64,000 nucleotides of DNA from Rhynchonema sp. JSB1_4 (Eukaryota > Nematoda > Chromadorea > Monhysterida > Xyalidae), in NCBI GenBank assembly GCA_030248065.1, contig JASAMV010006624.1, positions 62,001-126,000 of the forward strand. The letters run 5' to 3'. The notes beneath the pieces are model-generated. The model saw only the letters and a list, made by a program, of their open reading frames with translations. It ran no database searches and had not been told where the DNA came from. Positions 13,600-33,363 of this stretch are shown here, in pieces. Both the position numbers and the translations under genes were made by a program. Position 1 is the first letter of the stretch. The number at the start of each line of letters is the position of its first letter.

Positions 13600-14815
13600 T
13601 GCATTTTCTCTTCCGTTAATTTTTTCAAAAATCAGCTCTGAAATTTAGTGCATATCAAAAACAACCAATTTTAAAAAAGTCCTCACCGACGAATTCTTTC
13701 TATTTGGTCTCAAAATGTGCGCCATAAAATTCTGATATTGGGTTATAAGTGTGGTTTGTGACAAATTTGAATATCTCCTGAAAAGTTTAGATAAAGAGCA
13801 TTTTTTGTTTTTTTTCTCTCACGTTTTTGTCTTTTTCTTTGCACGGATTCACATTGGAGAAACGACCGATGTGGGTGTCACGAACGGCAACAAGATGCTT
13901 GTCAACGTGGTCTGAAAGTAAACAGCTTGTTCATGACACGTGACAAGCTATCAAAATGGATACAAGTTCAAAAATGCAAGCTATTTGGCACCGGCCGTGA
14001 CTGGCAAAAATTCGCTGCAACCTGTCACTTGATGCATCACACGAGGTGAGCAACTAGCAACAACAACAACACACACAATACAAGCAGTCAACACACACGT
14101 TATGGCTCCAGCACAACACGTTTTATGTAAACGGCAGAACACACATGCGCACGCGCAATTACATTTATGTAACACATTAAGGCAAGCCAGCGGCTGGATC
14201 GCGTAGCGCAATCGGTTAGGCGTAGCATTGAACATGCGTGCGTGTGTCTGTCGCACAGGTTCAAACCCTGTAGCGTGTCTTTGTTTTGCGTCGCGGGTTT
14301 TGGGTGAACGTTTTACCATTATTACTTTTTATTTCGTAACCGGATGCAATGCAAAAACATTTAGAAATAGGCAACAGTTGAAACAAACGAATAGCCATTC
14401 ACAGATTTGCTGCATTTTCCTAACAAACGGTTGCCTTGATAAGCACATAAATTGAAAGCACTCTCGTGGTATTTACAGTTAAGAAACACATATGTAGGTT
14501 TCAGCAGCATACACATCAGAACTCATATTTGGGAAACACATGCATCAATTTTTACATATTCCGTCATTCAATTGAACTGCGCACCACGACAAAACAAGAA
14601 AGAAAATAAAACGACGAAATTTTTTTGCTTCATACAAACATAAATTGCCGACAATATTCAAATTTGTCACAAACCACATTCATACGCCAATACCAGAATT
14701 TTATGGCGCACATTTTGAGGCCCAATAGAAAGAATTCGTCGGTGAGGACTTTTTTAAAATTGGGTGTTTCTGAGATGCACTCGTTTTTTTGACATTTTTT
14801 TAAAAAAAATGCAAT
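13600..14815. repeat. Inverted repeat (foldback) with arms of about 170-190 bp
   Basis: The left arm (about 13600-13785) and right arm (about 14650-14815) are reverse complements at roughly 80-90% by eye. The best block reads AAAAAAGTCCTCACCGACGA then ATTCTTTCTATT on the left, and its complement lies at about 14710-14755. The arms enclose roughly 860 bp that include the tRNA-like sequence at 14194-14280. I see no transposase frame and no clear target duplication. Confidence 0.75.
14194..14280 (+). repeat. tRNA-like sequence or tRNA-derived SINE head
   Basis: An A-box-like TAGCGCAATCGGTTAGGCG (from about 14203) has a D-arm that can pair GCGC with GCGT. A B-box-like GGTTCAAACCC (14258-14268) lies within a perfect 5-bp T-stem (ACAGG/CCTGT). 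An interrupted T run (TTTGTTTT) follows. The acceptor stem does not pair and the anticodon arm pairs over only three bases, so it is not an intact tRNA. It is either a decayed tRNA gene or the pol III promoter of a SINE. Confidence 0.4.
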
Positions 14816-15670
14816 GGAAGAGAAAACATCCAATATCGTGCAACTATTTTTGCGCAGCTGAAAAGCGGACAAAAAACTGCTATATGTGTGCAAATTTCAG
14901 CGCCCAATGTTGTTTATCGGCTGAGATCCAATTGGATTGACATTTATTTTTTCATCATTTTTCATTTTTAAAATTTCCCAAAAAATGCAAACCGAGCACC
15001 TTTAAATTGAAATTACTGAAAGTATACTTACATTTGGAACGCCAAACTTGGAGAGCATTCCTAAATATGTCGTGGCATTGATTTCCAATCAAAAAAACCA
15101 TATCCAAAATTTCAGTTTTGTGAACCGTACTTTGCGATTCTTACCACCCCACGTTCTTAATGACAGAAACAATTTACATCTGCTCATTGTTGCACGTTGC
15201 TCAGAATGCTCAGTATTGGGCAAGTTGACCCCAGCTCAGCTGTTACATGGCCATCACAATACCGAATGACAAGGACTTTGTTTTTTTTACTTTATCTTTT
15301 ACTGGTTCCAGTAAAGTCATTACCTCAGTGGAATTGTGGCTTTTTCTGATAAATTGTCCCCTGAGCCTAGACGCAATAAAAACTGGACGAATTTAGTAAC
15401 CTGACCCAATTTACAGGAGAAATATTTAAATTTTTAGTGACATTCCTTAAATTATTTCGGCATCGGCTGTTGTCATAAAATGCACTTTACGTTGCAGACA
15501 AAGGCGCAGACGGTGTGTGTGTCCTGCCCCTTTAACCTCAAGTATCTCGACCTGGCGACTCCGACCGTGTGTGTTGTCATAGCAGACTTGTTCTGAAGTC
15601 CCAACAATTCTTAAAAAATCGCGACATTATATTCTGAAGTTGTGCTTGAAACATCAACAACTCAGGAGCA
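14816..15670. other. Region upstream of the myosin gene
   Basis: No gene is seen. It must contain the 5' untranslated sequence and probably the promoter of the myosin gene, but I cannot point to a TATA box or a specific muscle element. A GAAACATCA motif (15648-15656) lies 15 bases before the start codon. Confidence 0.4.
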
Positions 15671-18600
15671 ATGGCAGTGGATCCAACGACCGATCCGGGA
15701 TGGAAATACCTCCGACTGACTGCCGAGGAGATGGCTGCGGTTGGTTGTGGTTTCTTCGGGGTACTTCGCGTATAACTTTGTCGTTTGTTCGCTAGCACGC
15801 ACGCAATCGATTACACCAAATGTGCCAGCCTATTGTATACTGTATGTTCATAGTTCGCAACTGTGCGGTAGTCACCACTTCACTAGGTATGTAGCTCTGA
15901 TATTGTTCGCTAAACCGGCTTGTTGAAACCAGAAGTGAATAGAGGCTCGATTAGCATGACCTCTCGCCAGACTGAGCGGGGGCACTTTATACTATACTTC
16001 ATGTTGGGTTCATGCCTTGGTTACGCATGATGTGTTGACGCGTGAAACAGAAACATCACTGTTCTCGGTGTTCTCACACTTGGAAATTGGAAGAAGTAGC
16101 TAAATTCAGGAGCAATCCCAGCCGTTCAATGGCAAAACAGCGTGTTGGATTCCGGACAAAGAGGAGGGTTATGTGCTCGGTGACATCAAGTCAACGAAGG
16201 GTGATCTGGTAACGGTGAAGGCGAAGGGTAATGAGGTTCGCTGGTCATTGTGTACCTGCTAAGTTGATGTTTCAATTACTGCAGTATCCCGATAACCGAC
16301 ACCCTCTTCTTTTTTGCCATCTCCAGTCGACGGTCAAGAAGGACGTGATCCAAGAGGTGAACCCTCCAAAGTTCGCCAAGTGCGAGGACATGTCCAATCT
16401 ATCGTTCCTCAACGACGCGTCCGTGCTGTGGAATTTGCGTGACCGATACGCGAGCATGTTGATTTATGTGAGTGAATTCAAGTCTGCGTGAGTACATTTC
16501 GACTTCATTCACAGGCATTAGGGCGATCTGTTGCTTGGTTGCTCATTTCGACATTCTTTTCACAATCGTCAGTGCGAACATTGACTGAAACGCACAAGAT
16601 GTCATCAGATTAATCCTTAGTCCATTGAATTGCCACAGACCTATTCGGGCCTGTTCTGTGTGGTGATCAACCCATACAAACGATTGCCGATCTATACGGA
16701 CTCGGTGGCTCGGATGTACATGGGGAAACGAAAGAACGAGATGCCGCCGCATTTGTTCGCCACTTCGGATGAAGCGTTCCGCAACATGTTAATGGGTATG
16801 TACAGTATCCTATTGACAATGTGGTGGCTTGTTTTGACAGCATTAATGCATGTCTCAAATTGGCTTTTGCGATGTGCGCAGACGAACTTTGTTTTGAGAT
16901 GATGCCACGGTGTGCTGTGCAACATGTCTATGGTTATGATTGCCCGTTTCGACCTGTTCTTCCAGACGGGCGTCGCACCAGGCCATCGTCATTGTGAATG
17001 CACCATGCCGCTGTCATCAACTTGACAACCCCCATTTCAGACCACGAGAACCAATCCCTATTGATCACTGGCGAGTCCGGCGCCGGCAAGACCGAAAACA
17101 CCAAGAAAGTGATCGCGTATTTCGCCTCGGTGGGCGCGAAACAGGCCGAAGCCGCCGGCATTGTGCCGACACCAGGAGAGAAAAAGGTTGCTTAGGCATG
17201 GCAATGTTCATCTTTGTCCAAAAAGCTTGCGGGCTTTCTAAAACTTTCGAAAAATTTTCAGATCACACTTGAAGACCAGATCGTGCAGACGAACCCAGTG
17301 CTCGAGGCATTCGGCAATGCCAAAACCGTGCGAAACAACAACTCGTCGCGATTCGGCAAGTTCATTCGAATCCACTTCAGCAAGGATGGACGAGTGGCCG
17401 GATGCGATATCGAACATTGTTAGTGGTGGTGTTCATGTGCATATTGTGTCTATAAACTTGGATTATTTTAATTTATTTGTGAAAGAGCATTGAAAATGAA
17501 ACATTCTACATTTCAGATCTGCTCGAAAAGTCTCGAGTCATCCGTCAGGCACCCGGCGAGCGAGCCTATCACATTTATTATCAAATCATGTCAGGTGGGG
17601 CGCCGTTGTCGTAATTGTGCAGAAATTCATGTCGGTTGGGAAATATTGAAGCACCCTAGGACTCAAATCAAATTGAATTAAAATTTCAGGACAGAAGAAA
17701 GAACTGACAAAACAACTGGACCTCGTCAAAGGTGTCAAGGATTATTTCTACATCAATCAGGCCGAGACAACGATTCCGGGACTGGACGACAAGGAAGAGT
17801 TCACCGTTACCGACGTGAGTGGCTCACATCAAGCACCGTAATTTGAAAACTTTATGCTAAAAAAAGAAAACAACTGAAATTTTCAGGAATCATTCGACGT
17901 TCTCAACTTTTCTGCGGACGAGAAGCAGAACATCTACCGGTTGTGTGCCGCCATCATGCACATGGGACAGATGAAGTTCAAACAACGACAGGAACAGGCC
18001 GAACCAGATGGCAAAGATGGTCGATGATGTTCCATTAATTGAGCGGTTATCACTCATTATGACAAAAAGGAAAACAAGCACCATGATGTTTCAGATGCAA
18101 CCAAGGCATCGAAGAACTTTGGTGTTGACGTGGAAGAGTTCCTGAAGGCGTTGTGCAAACCACGAGTGAAAGTGGGCACCGAATGGGTGAACAAGGGACA
18201 GACAAAGGATCAGGTGCATTTTATATTTTTGTTATTTTTAAGACATTCAACATTGAAGACATCGAACCTATAAATTGCCAGGTCCAATGGTCGGTGGGCG
18301 CGATGGCCAAGGGCGTGTACGCGCGTTTGTTCGATTTTCTGGTCACGAAGTGCAACATGACTCTCGACGCACAGCACATCGAACGAAAGTACTTCATCGG
18401 AGTGCTCGACATTGCCGGCTTCGAAATTTTCGATGTAAGTTCTCTCAGATACAATTTATTTGAAGCTAGAAGTTATTGAACCACAAAAAATATGTATACA
18501 AAGTGCCACAATTTCTTCAGTTCAACTCATACGAACAATTGTGGATCAATTTCGTCAACGAAAAACTGCAGCAATTCTTCAACCATCACATGTTTGTGCT

Positions 18601-21600
18601 GGAGCAGGAAGAGTACCAACGCGAAGGCATAAAATGGGAATTCATTGATTTCGGACTGGATTTGGCGGCGTGCATTGAGTTGATTGAAAAGGTTTGGTAT
18701 TCCAGTACGAGTCTCTGGTCTGAGACGAGTTGGTTTTAACTACTGTACTTTCACAATTGCAGCCCATGGGCATCATTTCGATGCTGGACGAAGAATGTGT
18801 GGTGCCGAAGGGCAGTGACACGTCGTACGCACAGAAGGTCAACGATCAGCATTTGGGCAAACATCCGAATTTCGAAAAACCCAAACCGCCGAAGGGCAAA
18901 CAGGCCGAGGCTCATTTCGCTCTCAAACAGTATGCCGGAACGGTTCGTATTTGAGCGCTGCATCGTTTTTATTTTGGAAAAGACAAACGCTCGAAAAAAA
19001 CTAAATCGTTGTTTAAGGTACGCTACAACGTCGGTCAATGGCTGGAGAAGAACAAGGACCCGTTGAACGACACACTGGTCGGACTGTTGAAAAAGAGCAC
19101 TGGCAACGAATTGACGGTCACTGTTTGGAAGGACTACAAGACCGGCGAAGAACTGCTTGAGGAACAGAAAGGTATGTATATTACCATACAGTACATGGAT
19201 GCTCAAGGTTCATTTTAGTGGCTCTTTTTCGATTTTGAGAAACAGACAGTATACGCGTGTAGGTATGTGGACGTTTTATATCCTTTTATCCCTCCGTTTT
19301 TCCCTCAAATGGTCTAAGAATCGAAACATTCTGCAGCGCATGGCGGCGGCGGCAAGAAGAAGGGCAAATCGGCATCGATGATGACCGTGTCGATGAAGTA
19401 CCGCGAGTCACTCAACAATCTGATGGCGATGCTCAACAGCACACATCCACATTTCATTCGATGCATCATTCCCAACGAACTCAAGAAATCGGGTGCGGCT
19501 ACCTTTTGGCAGCGTTAAATCGCAACTGCTTTCAAAAGTAACAAATGTTTCTATTTGAAGGTCTGCTCGCGGCCGAGCTCGTGCTGAACCAATTGACCTG
19601 CAACGGGGTGCTCGAAGGCATACGAATCTGTCGCAAAGGGTTCCCGAATCGGGCATTGCACCCGGATTTCAGTCATCGTTACGCTTTGCTGGCCGCTGAT
19701 GAGTCGAAGGAGGAGGATCCAAAGGTTGGTGGGAAAATCTTTTCTCGAGTTTGATAAAAAGCAATGACAAATTTGATCGGCATCTAACGACCTCCTCAAC
19801 CCCACTCCTGCTTCAGACTTGCTCGGACAAGATGTTGGCCCGAATGGTCAAAGACGGCATAGTGAAGGACGAGAACTTCAAAGTCGGCCATACCAAGGTG
19901 TTCTTCAAGGCCGGCATTCTCGCATTGCTCGAGGAGAACCGTGACACAAAACTGTCGGCGATTATGACCAAATTCCAAGCCATTGTCCGCTGGTTCACCG
20001 CACAGGTACTGTATGCTAGCTTCAGTGTACTGATCAATAATCCCGAAACTCAGATTACACTTTGGGCTCACTCTAACTTTTTCAGACCGATGCGAAGCAA
20101 CGCAAAGAGCAGTTATCGGGCTACGTGCTGCTGCAGAAGAACATCAAGTCCTGGTGCACATTGCGCACGTGGACGTGGTACAAACTATTCGGTCAGGTCA
20201 AGCCGTTACTCCAGGCCGGAAAGGAGGCAGAAGAGAAGGAGAAAATGATGGGTCAGCTAAAGGTGGGCGCAGTTTCAAAACGAAGTTTGATTGAATAAAC
20301 ATAACAGGAGAAAATCGGTTCAACATTCAACATGCTCTCCAGGAAATCGAAGAAGCGTTAGCGAAGGAAGAAAGTCAAAGAAAAGAACTGGAAGAAGCGT
20401 ACGAAAAGCTGAAAGAAGCAAACAAAGAACTGACCGGCAAACTAGCGGGCAGCGGAGACAGCATGCACGAAGCGGAGGAGAAAATAGAGAACCTGAACAA
20501 GGACAAGAAAAAGCTGGAGTCCACCATCCAAGAACTGCAGGACGAGATCTTGCACGCCGAAGATCGGCAGGGTGATGTGGCCAGGAAGAAGAAGAAAGTG
20601 GAGGAGGAGTGCAATGAGTTGAAGGCGAAGATTCAGGACCTCGAGATGCAGCTGCGCAAGGTGGAACAGGAGAAAAAGGGCAAAGATCATACGGTGGACA
20701 GTCTGCAGGCCGAAATGAATCGTCAAGACGAACAGATTGCCAAGTTGAACAAGGACAAGAAACAGCAGGAGGATCTGATCTTCCGGCTTCAAGAACAGGT
20801 TTGTGCAGTGGTTGGTGTTGAGAACGAATTTAAAACATGGTTAAAATCACGTGCAGGTGCAAATGGAAGAAGACAAGGTGGTAAATCTGAATAAACAGAA
20901 GGGCAAGATTGAGAACGCCAGCGCCGATCTCGAGGAAGAATTGGAACGCGAACGCAAAGCCCGAGCGGAGATCGATCGCATGAAGCGCAAAGTCGACGGC
21001 GAGTTGAAGTTGGCGCAGGACAACATCGACGAATTGGCCAAACAGAAACTGGATGTGGAGAACAATCTGAAGAAGAAAGAGGCCGAAATGTCGACGATGT
21101 CGTCGCAGATCGAGGACGAGCAATCGGCGGTGTCGAGGGCCAATCGACACATTAAGGAGCTGCAGCTGAAAGTGTCTGAGTTGGAGGAGGAGCTCGAATG
21201 CGAGAAACAGAGTCGTGGAAAGGCCGAACGTGCAAAGAGCGAACTACAGGTTGGTGTGGAAAGTCTGTTTCACCAAAGCTGTAAGTAGGCAGTGGATGCG
21301 CGCACAGTTCCGTAAACGACGCGCAAGAAGCAATCATTCTTACAGATCCCCATCTGAAAAATGACAATCTTCCTCCAGCCTGCCGAAAATATCCTGTATT
21401 TACATGTAACTGTAATTACGAGCCTATTCCTCTCGTGACCGAAAAAGCCACTAATAAAGAGGGCATACCCTAGACAATTACCACTCGATTCACACAGGTG
21501 GAACTCGATGACACGCTGATGCGACTGGATGAGGCCGGTGGTGCAACAGCCAATCAGATCGAACTGAACAAGAAGAGGGAGGCGGAACTGGCGAAGATCC

Positions 21601-24600
21601 GTCGCGACCTGGAGGAGGCCAACAACCATCACGAAATGCAGATGAACGCGATGCGAAAGAAACACAACGATTCGGTGGCCGAAATGGGCGAACAACTGGA
21701 TGAATTGCAGAAACAGAAGATTCGGATGGACAAGGAGCGGATGCAGCTGCAACGGCAGTTGGAGGATTTGCAGGTGTGCATCTGAAAAAATAAACTAAAA
21801 AATAAATGTGAAACTGATTCCATGGTCCAATCAACTATGCACCCACCTGTCATTGCGCTGTTAACTGGAGAAGCAGTCAAAGCCAAATTACCTTGCAGAG
21901 CCAACTGGACGAAGAGACGAAAGCAAAGACGAATCTGGAGAAAGTCTCCAAACAAGTCGAATTGCAAGCGGCCGAACTGGAAGCCAAATGTGAGGAGCAG
22001 GCGCGTATCATCCAGGACTATCAGGGGGCAAAGAACCGAATGGGCAATGAAATCGCTGAGCTCAACCGACAGCTGGAGGACAGCGAGTCACAAGTGAGAG
22101 TCGCATTACACCATTTCCTTTCAGTCAGTCGAACTACAGTATACATCAGTCAATTTAATGAAGGCACAAACGAGCACCTCAGTTTGATAGACGCGATCTG
22201 GCTTATGGTAATGTGGTCAACTCATCTCGTCAAATAAAGTCGCTGAACACATGTATTCGTTTTCGCGCTCATTTGGGGCTCGTGTGTTCGACGAGTTTCT
22301 TTGACGAGATGATTTGACGACAAAACCATTAGCCGCGAATATCACACGCATGAAACATCACAGGTGCAAAACCTCACGCGTCTCCGCTCGACGATGAACA
22401 ATCAACTGGAGGAGGCACGCAACACGGCCAGCGAGGAGGCACGTGAGAAACACGCACTGTCCGGTCAGGTGAAGTCGCTACAGCACGAGGTCGATCAGCT
22501 GCATCAGAATCAGGATGAGGAAAACGAAGTGAAGGCGGAGCTGATGCGACAACTGTCCAAGACCAATCAGGAAGTGTCGAACCTCAAGTCGAAACTGGAG
22601 ACAGAAGGTTTGTTCTTTTGTATCCAGAAGAATGCACAGGTGCATAATTTAGACTGTTGCATTCTGTTCGGACATTGCCAGTGAAGAGTAAACCGATCAG
22701 CTGAATCTTGACCATAATAAATTTTGTAACTTCGCGCAGGCATGGTACGCAGCGAAGAGATGGAAGAGCAGAAACGTAAATTGAACCAGAAAGTGATCGA
22801 GAAGGAAGAGCAATTGGCCGCTGCCAACTTGAAGATTTCCAGCCTTGAAAAGATCAAGCAGAGGATGACAGCCGAGCTGGACGATTCACAGGTATGAACG
22901 GGCCAAGACATAATGCTGGGCTAATGCAGTATCTAACCAGAGAGGTATTTTACAATAGTTTTGAAACTGCACAAATGGTGATCCCATCTCAGGCCGAAAC
23001 CGAGCACGCCAACACTCAATTGCTGGCTTTGGACAAGAAAATCCAGTCGTTGGAGAAGAACATTGATGAATGGAAACACAAATACGACGACGTCACAATC
23101 GAACTCGATGCGACACAACGCGACTCGCGTGGACTCAGCACCGAACTGTTCAAGTTGAAGTCGCTCAATGAAGAACTCGATGAACAAGTACGTTTCTGTC
23201 ACCAATTCAATTCGTCAAGTAATAAAAACTGAATTTGTACTGTATGCCACAGAGCGAAGCACTGCGTCGCGAGAATCGCAATCTGGCACAAGAGATCAAG
23301 GACTTGACCGATCAGATTGGCGAGGGCGGTCGATCAACGGCTGAGTTGCAGAAACAAGTCCGCAGACTGGAAACCGAGAAAGAGGAGCTGCAGGTCACTC
23401 ATTTACCACATAAGAAGTCAGTTTATTTTCAACAACAAAGCTGCTTATTCGTCTTCAGCACGCCCTGGACGAGGCCGAACAGCATCTGGAAGCCGAAGAG
23501 CAGAAGCTGCAACGAGCCGAGGTCGAGATCAAACAAGTGCGAGCGGACGTGGAGAAACGCGTGAAGGAGAAGGAGGAGGAGTTCGAGAACACCAGACGCA
23601 ATCATCAACGAGCGCTCGAGTCCATTCAGGTTGGGTGCTTGACCAGTTCACAGCGCGAATTTTTTTATCAAAACTATCGGTGGAAAGGCATGATGCAAAC
23701 AACGATCATTAGCTACCCGTTTAGGCAACACTCGAAGCCGAACAACGCGGTCGGCAAGAACTGGCACGTCAGAAGAAGAAAGTGGAAAACGACCTGAACG
23801 ATATGGAGATCCAACTGGATCAGTCGACGAAGATGAACCTCGAGAACATCAAGAACATGAGGAAACAACAGGTGCACTGTCGCTTCCTCAGTAATCTTGT
23901 CCACCCAGACGGTTACGCAAAAACTTTAAACTTAGCTTGCCTTTCTGGTAATTGACTGGATGGAGGAAACATTGCTGAATTCCACCTGAAGCGAAGCTTG
24001 CAATGCACTCTCCTGACCATAATAATCTCCTTAGATCTGGATATGCGTGTATAGCGGCGACGATAATGCACCGCCATCTACCTCAACCGAATGTCCATTC
24101 CAAGAAGTCTCATATCAAGTAATTAGCCATGAGTCTGAGTTTGCCGTTGGACTGTATGTAGTTGCCTTTTGTGTACTGCACGCTTGGTCGGACCCCATGG
24201 CTAGAGGCAGTCGTATGACCCATCCTTCATCCCAACCTACGCTTCGCGCTTTCTCACCGTCGCTTTGACCATGTTTGGCTTAAACACAGCAATAGTGAAT
24301 GAATCAATACCCAGATCGAGATTCTCTCTTACTTGCAGGAGCAAATCCAAGAGATGCAAAACGAGCTTGACATGGAGCAACACAGTCGTGAAGAGGTACA
24401 ACATTGAACAATCACAGATTTTCCATTCCTTGATTCTTGTCAAAAGTGAACGTGGTTTCAGCTCCGTGAACAAATCATGAACCTGGAACGGCGATGCAAC
24501 ATGCTGACATCGGACAAGGAAGACCAGGCAAATCGGTTGCTTGAGGTCTGTGTGCAGTGTTGTCTGGGTCATTTACCTCGTTACAATTAAAGCACAAACG

Positions 24601-25798
24601 TGATTACACTAAAACCCTTTCCAACCTCTCCAGGCCGAGAGACTGCGAAAGCAGATCGACTTCGAGATGTTGGAGTTGAAGGAGCAGCTGAACGACACGC
24701 TGCAACAGAACAGCATCCTGCAGGCGGCAAAACGAAAAGCGGAAAGCGAATTGACCACCTTGCACGTAAGCATGCTCCCTTTGCTCTCGATCAATCAGAA
24801 AGGGAACACCATAAAGCAACCACATTATTTCAGGGCGACCTGGACGAGGCCCTGAACGAGTTGAGACAAGCGGACGACCAGGCGAAGAAAGCGATGGCAG
24901 ATTGCACACGTCTGGCGGATGAATTGCATCAGGAACAGGAACACTCAACGCACCAGGAACGGATGAAAAAGGGACTCGAACAGCAAGTCAAGGTGAACTT
25001 CAATGAATGCAGTACATGTGATTGAGTGTACGTATATTTGAAACATCACCCATGCCGTGACTCCAGGACCTCCAAATCAGACTGGATGACGCAGAAGCAG
25101 CCGCATTCAAGGGAGGACGAAAGGTACGTGCTCAACGTTCACTTCACCGAACAAGCAATTCTGAAAGACACAACAGGTGCAACAGCTTGTAAGTAAGCCT
25201 TATCAAATTTGCTTATAGGCGGCGGCCAAACTCGAGCAACGCGTGAAAGAGCTCGAGGTCGAGCTGGACAACATGCAGAAGAATCACGCCGAGGATCAGA
25301 AGGCGATCCAGAAGGCCGACAGACGTCTGCGCGAACTGCAGTTTGCGTCGGAGGAAGAGAAGAAGAACAGAGATCGACTGACAGAATTGGTCGACAAACT
25401 CAATCAGAAGGTCAAGGGGCAGAAACGACAAGTCGAGGAAGCGGTCAGTTTCCCGCGCAGTGAAAACCCGTTGCCAAACCAGGCAAGACCTAAGCTCTCG
25501 TTCGAAATTCAGGAAGAACTGGCAACGGTGAACCTCCAGAAGTATCGGCAAGTGCTCCATCAGCTCGAGGAGGCGGAGGAGCGAGCCGATTCGGCCGAGA
25601 ACACCGTCCAGAAGTTGCGTGCCAAATCGCGATCCAGCACACTGCAACCGTCGGCCAGTGGAATTGTAATGTTTCATTGCTGCTTTGATCTCGTGATGTT
25701 GCAAAATTATGTCCACGCCCCCTTTACAGCTGTCACGTTCGTCCTCGCGATCATTGCTGATGAGCTCGAGCCGTTCGAACATGGAGTTCACTGACTGA
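15671..25798 (+). CDS. Muscle myosin heavy chain (class II), 1966 residues, 36 exons
   Basis: Exons: 15671-15739, 16110-16235, 16327-16467, 16639-16795, 17041-17186, 17262-17418, 17517-17594, 17690-17814, 17887-18019, 18095-18213, 18282-18434, 18521-18691, 18763-18942, 19018-19171, 19337-19492, 19561-19724, 19817-20005, 20086-20262, 20343-20798, 20857-21249, 21498-21773, 21899-22093, 22364-22607, 22740-22891, 22993-23187, 23253-23393, 23459-23629, 23725-23871, 24339-24395, 24462-24545, 24634-24765, 24834-24992, 25067-25123, 25219-25443, 25513-25665, 25730-25798. All phases agree and total 5901 nt. The protein has an SH3-like N-terminus, the P-loop GESGAGKT (about 175-182), a Gly/Lys-rich loop 2 ([12 protein letters not shown], about 637), reactive cysteines at about 702 and 712, and an IQ/lever region near 780-840. 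A continuous coiled-coil rod follows to a Ser/Arg tailpiece (LSRSSSRS). It is a sarcomeric thick-filament motor most like nematode UNC-54/MYO-1/MYO-3; I cannot say which. No mutually exclusive exon sets are seen. Confidence 0.95.
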
Positions 25799-27350
25799 GC
25801 CATCGATTTGCTTGTGACGGGATCGTTATGCAGGCCATATTCGGGAAACGTTAGTACGGAAGCACTGTGCCCAGTTTTTCCGAATACGGCCAATATTGTT
25901 TTGTGATGTGATTTTTTTATTATTCCTTATTATTATCAATTACTGTTTTTCTCTGATTATTATTTTTTGTTTCCATACATTGTTGTTGTTTTACACTTTT
26001 ACGATTCAAATCTGGTTCAGTCTTATTTACTTTTCATTCGGCACGCTTTTTATTTGTAGGATTCCACGGTTGCCTTTGGCGCTGACATTATTGGAGTCCA
26101 CTGGGTATTGACCTGCAGTTTATTAAATTTTCAAATCCATATTTCTTTCATCACTGTCTGCGGCGAGCGGCAATTGTGTTGTGCCAGCACGCCCAGCCTA
26201 GAATACATACATTGTATGTATTATTAGACATCTTTTGTGTTCAAAATACAAACTGGGAAACAATAAAATGTCATTGCAAGTATTGCACCTTAGTTTTCTG
26301 TATCATTGATTGCCAATCAAATCCAAACGATTTCGCACACGGTGCTTGATACGGGGCTGGGATTCCAATGCTCATTTGCCGCTCGAAATTTTGCGAACAA
26401 GAAAACAAACAGGTGCATTTATCATACCATGGTGATAGTGGGTAGGATAATAGTCGACAGCAGAAATACAACCACAAGGTAAGACAGTAAAAACACAAGC
26501 CATGAACCAGTTGTTTAGATCGAAAAACAAACGTAATATTTTGAAATTCCACACAGGTTCGATATAAAATTCACACCATCGGTTCAAATCACACGAGCAC
26601 AACTTTTTGACACCATAATGCACGCAATTTCCACTCACTTTCATCAATCAATAAAAAATTCAATCAATAATAATTGCTCACTGAAAATTGCACCGCCTGT
26701 CAAAAAATTCATTCGCCTATTTTCGTCAGTTTTCATCACAAGACAACATTTCAGGGATGAATGTGTATGAACACAAGCACACGTATCCAAAACATAGAAA
26801 AAGTTGATGCACAATCAGGTACACGGGAAGCTAAAAACTGCACTGGTATTTAATATAGAAAGTAGGTAACGACACTCAATTGGGTACGGTACACACTGGA
26901 TGAAGGCAAGCTCAATTACCCAAAAACAGGAGTTAAAAAACATTCGGTTGAAATTTTTTTAGGATATTGTGCCTAGTTTACGTCAACAAATTCCAAATAA
27001 CGTTAAATGGCTTGCAAAAAGATACCGTAACAGCCGTGCTATATGTACCACGGAAGAATAACGCAATCAAAATGGTAACGCAACAAGTCACTGTTAACGC
27101 GCACGCTGTAACTGTAGCTGTGAGCCTTGCAAATACGGTACCAAATACTATACCAAAGAAAACAGCCCAACAGATCAACAACAGTACAAATTTTATGAAC
27201 AACAACATTTTTCGCGAGATACCCTTGCAAGGAGCAATAATAATAAAAGCGGTTGTGGTGGGTGATCTGACCAACATATTTAGTGCACTTCAACAATTTC
27301 AATAAAAAGGTTACAAAAAATCGATCAATATTCGTTCTCTCCAAATCTAC
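25799..27350. other. Region between the convergent myosin and cdc-48 genes
   Basis: It holds the 3' untranslated sequence of both genes. An AATAAA at about 26264 could serve the myosin transcript. A minus-strand frame at 26978-27277 encodes a hydrophobic peptide of up to 99 residues with two potential membrane helices, and hydrophobic frames also occur at 26271-26647. No splice model unites them, so I do not call a gene. Confidence 0.4.
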
Positions 27351-33226
<5,876 letters not shown>

Positions 33227-33363
33227 GGTTTAGCTGCTTCGTATAGCAATGCTCGCGGTGGTCAAAATATCGGGTTGAGATTTGAAATGTGGAATAAATA
33301 AAGTTTGTCCACGAATGTGATACTTTATCTGAAAGTGAGACAACTCGGAATTATTCAGACAGC
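33227..33363. other. Upstream flank of cdc-48
   Basis: A short unique flank before the repeat-rich interval; the cdc-48 promoter should lie here. No defined promoter element is recognised. Confidence 0.3.

Noticed and set aside
14194..14280. Functional tRNA gene
   Set aside because: The acceptor stem does not pair and the anticodon stem is only three pairs, so it is kept only as a tRNA-like sequence.
15671..25798. Antisense long frames inside the myosin rod exons
   Set aside because: They are shadows of the biased coiled-coil codons; the sense model is continuous and matches the family throughout.
26978..27277. Minus-strand hydrophobic frame of up to 99 residues with two possible membrane helices
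   Set aside because: No phase-compatible partner exon was found. It lies in the probable cdc-48 3' untranslated region and the plus strand has an equally long frame.
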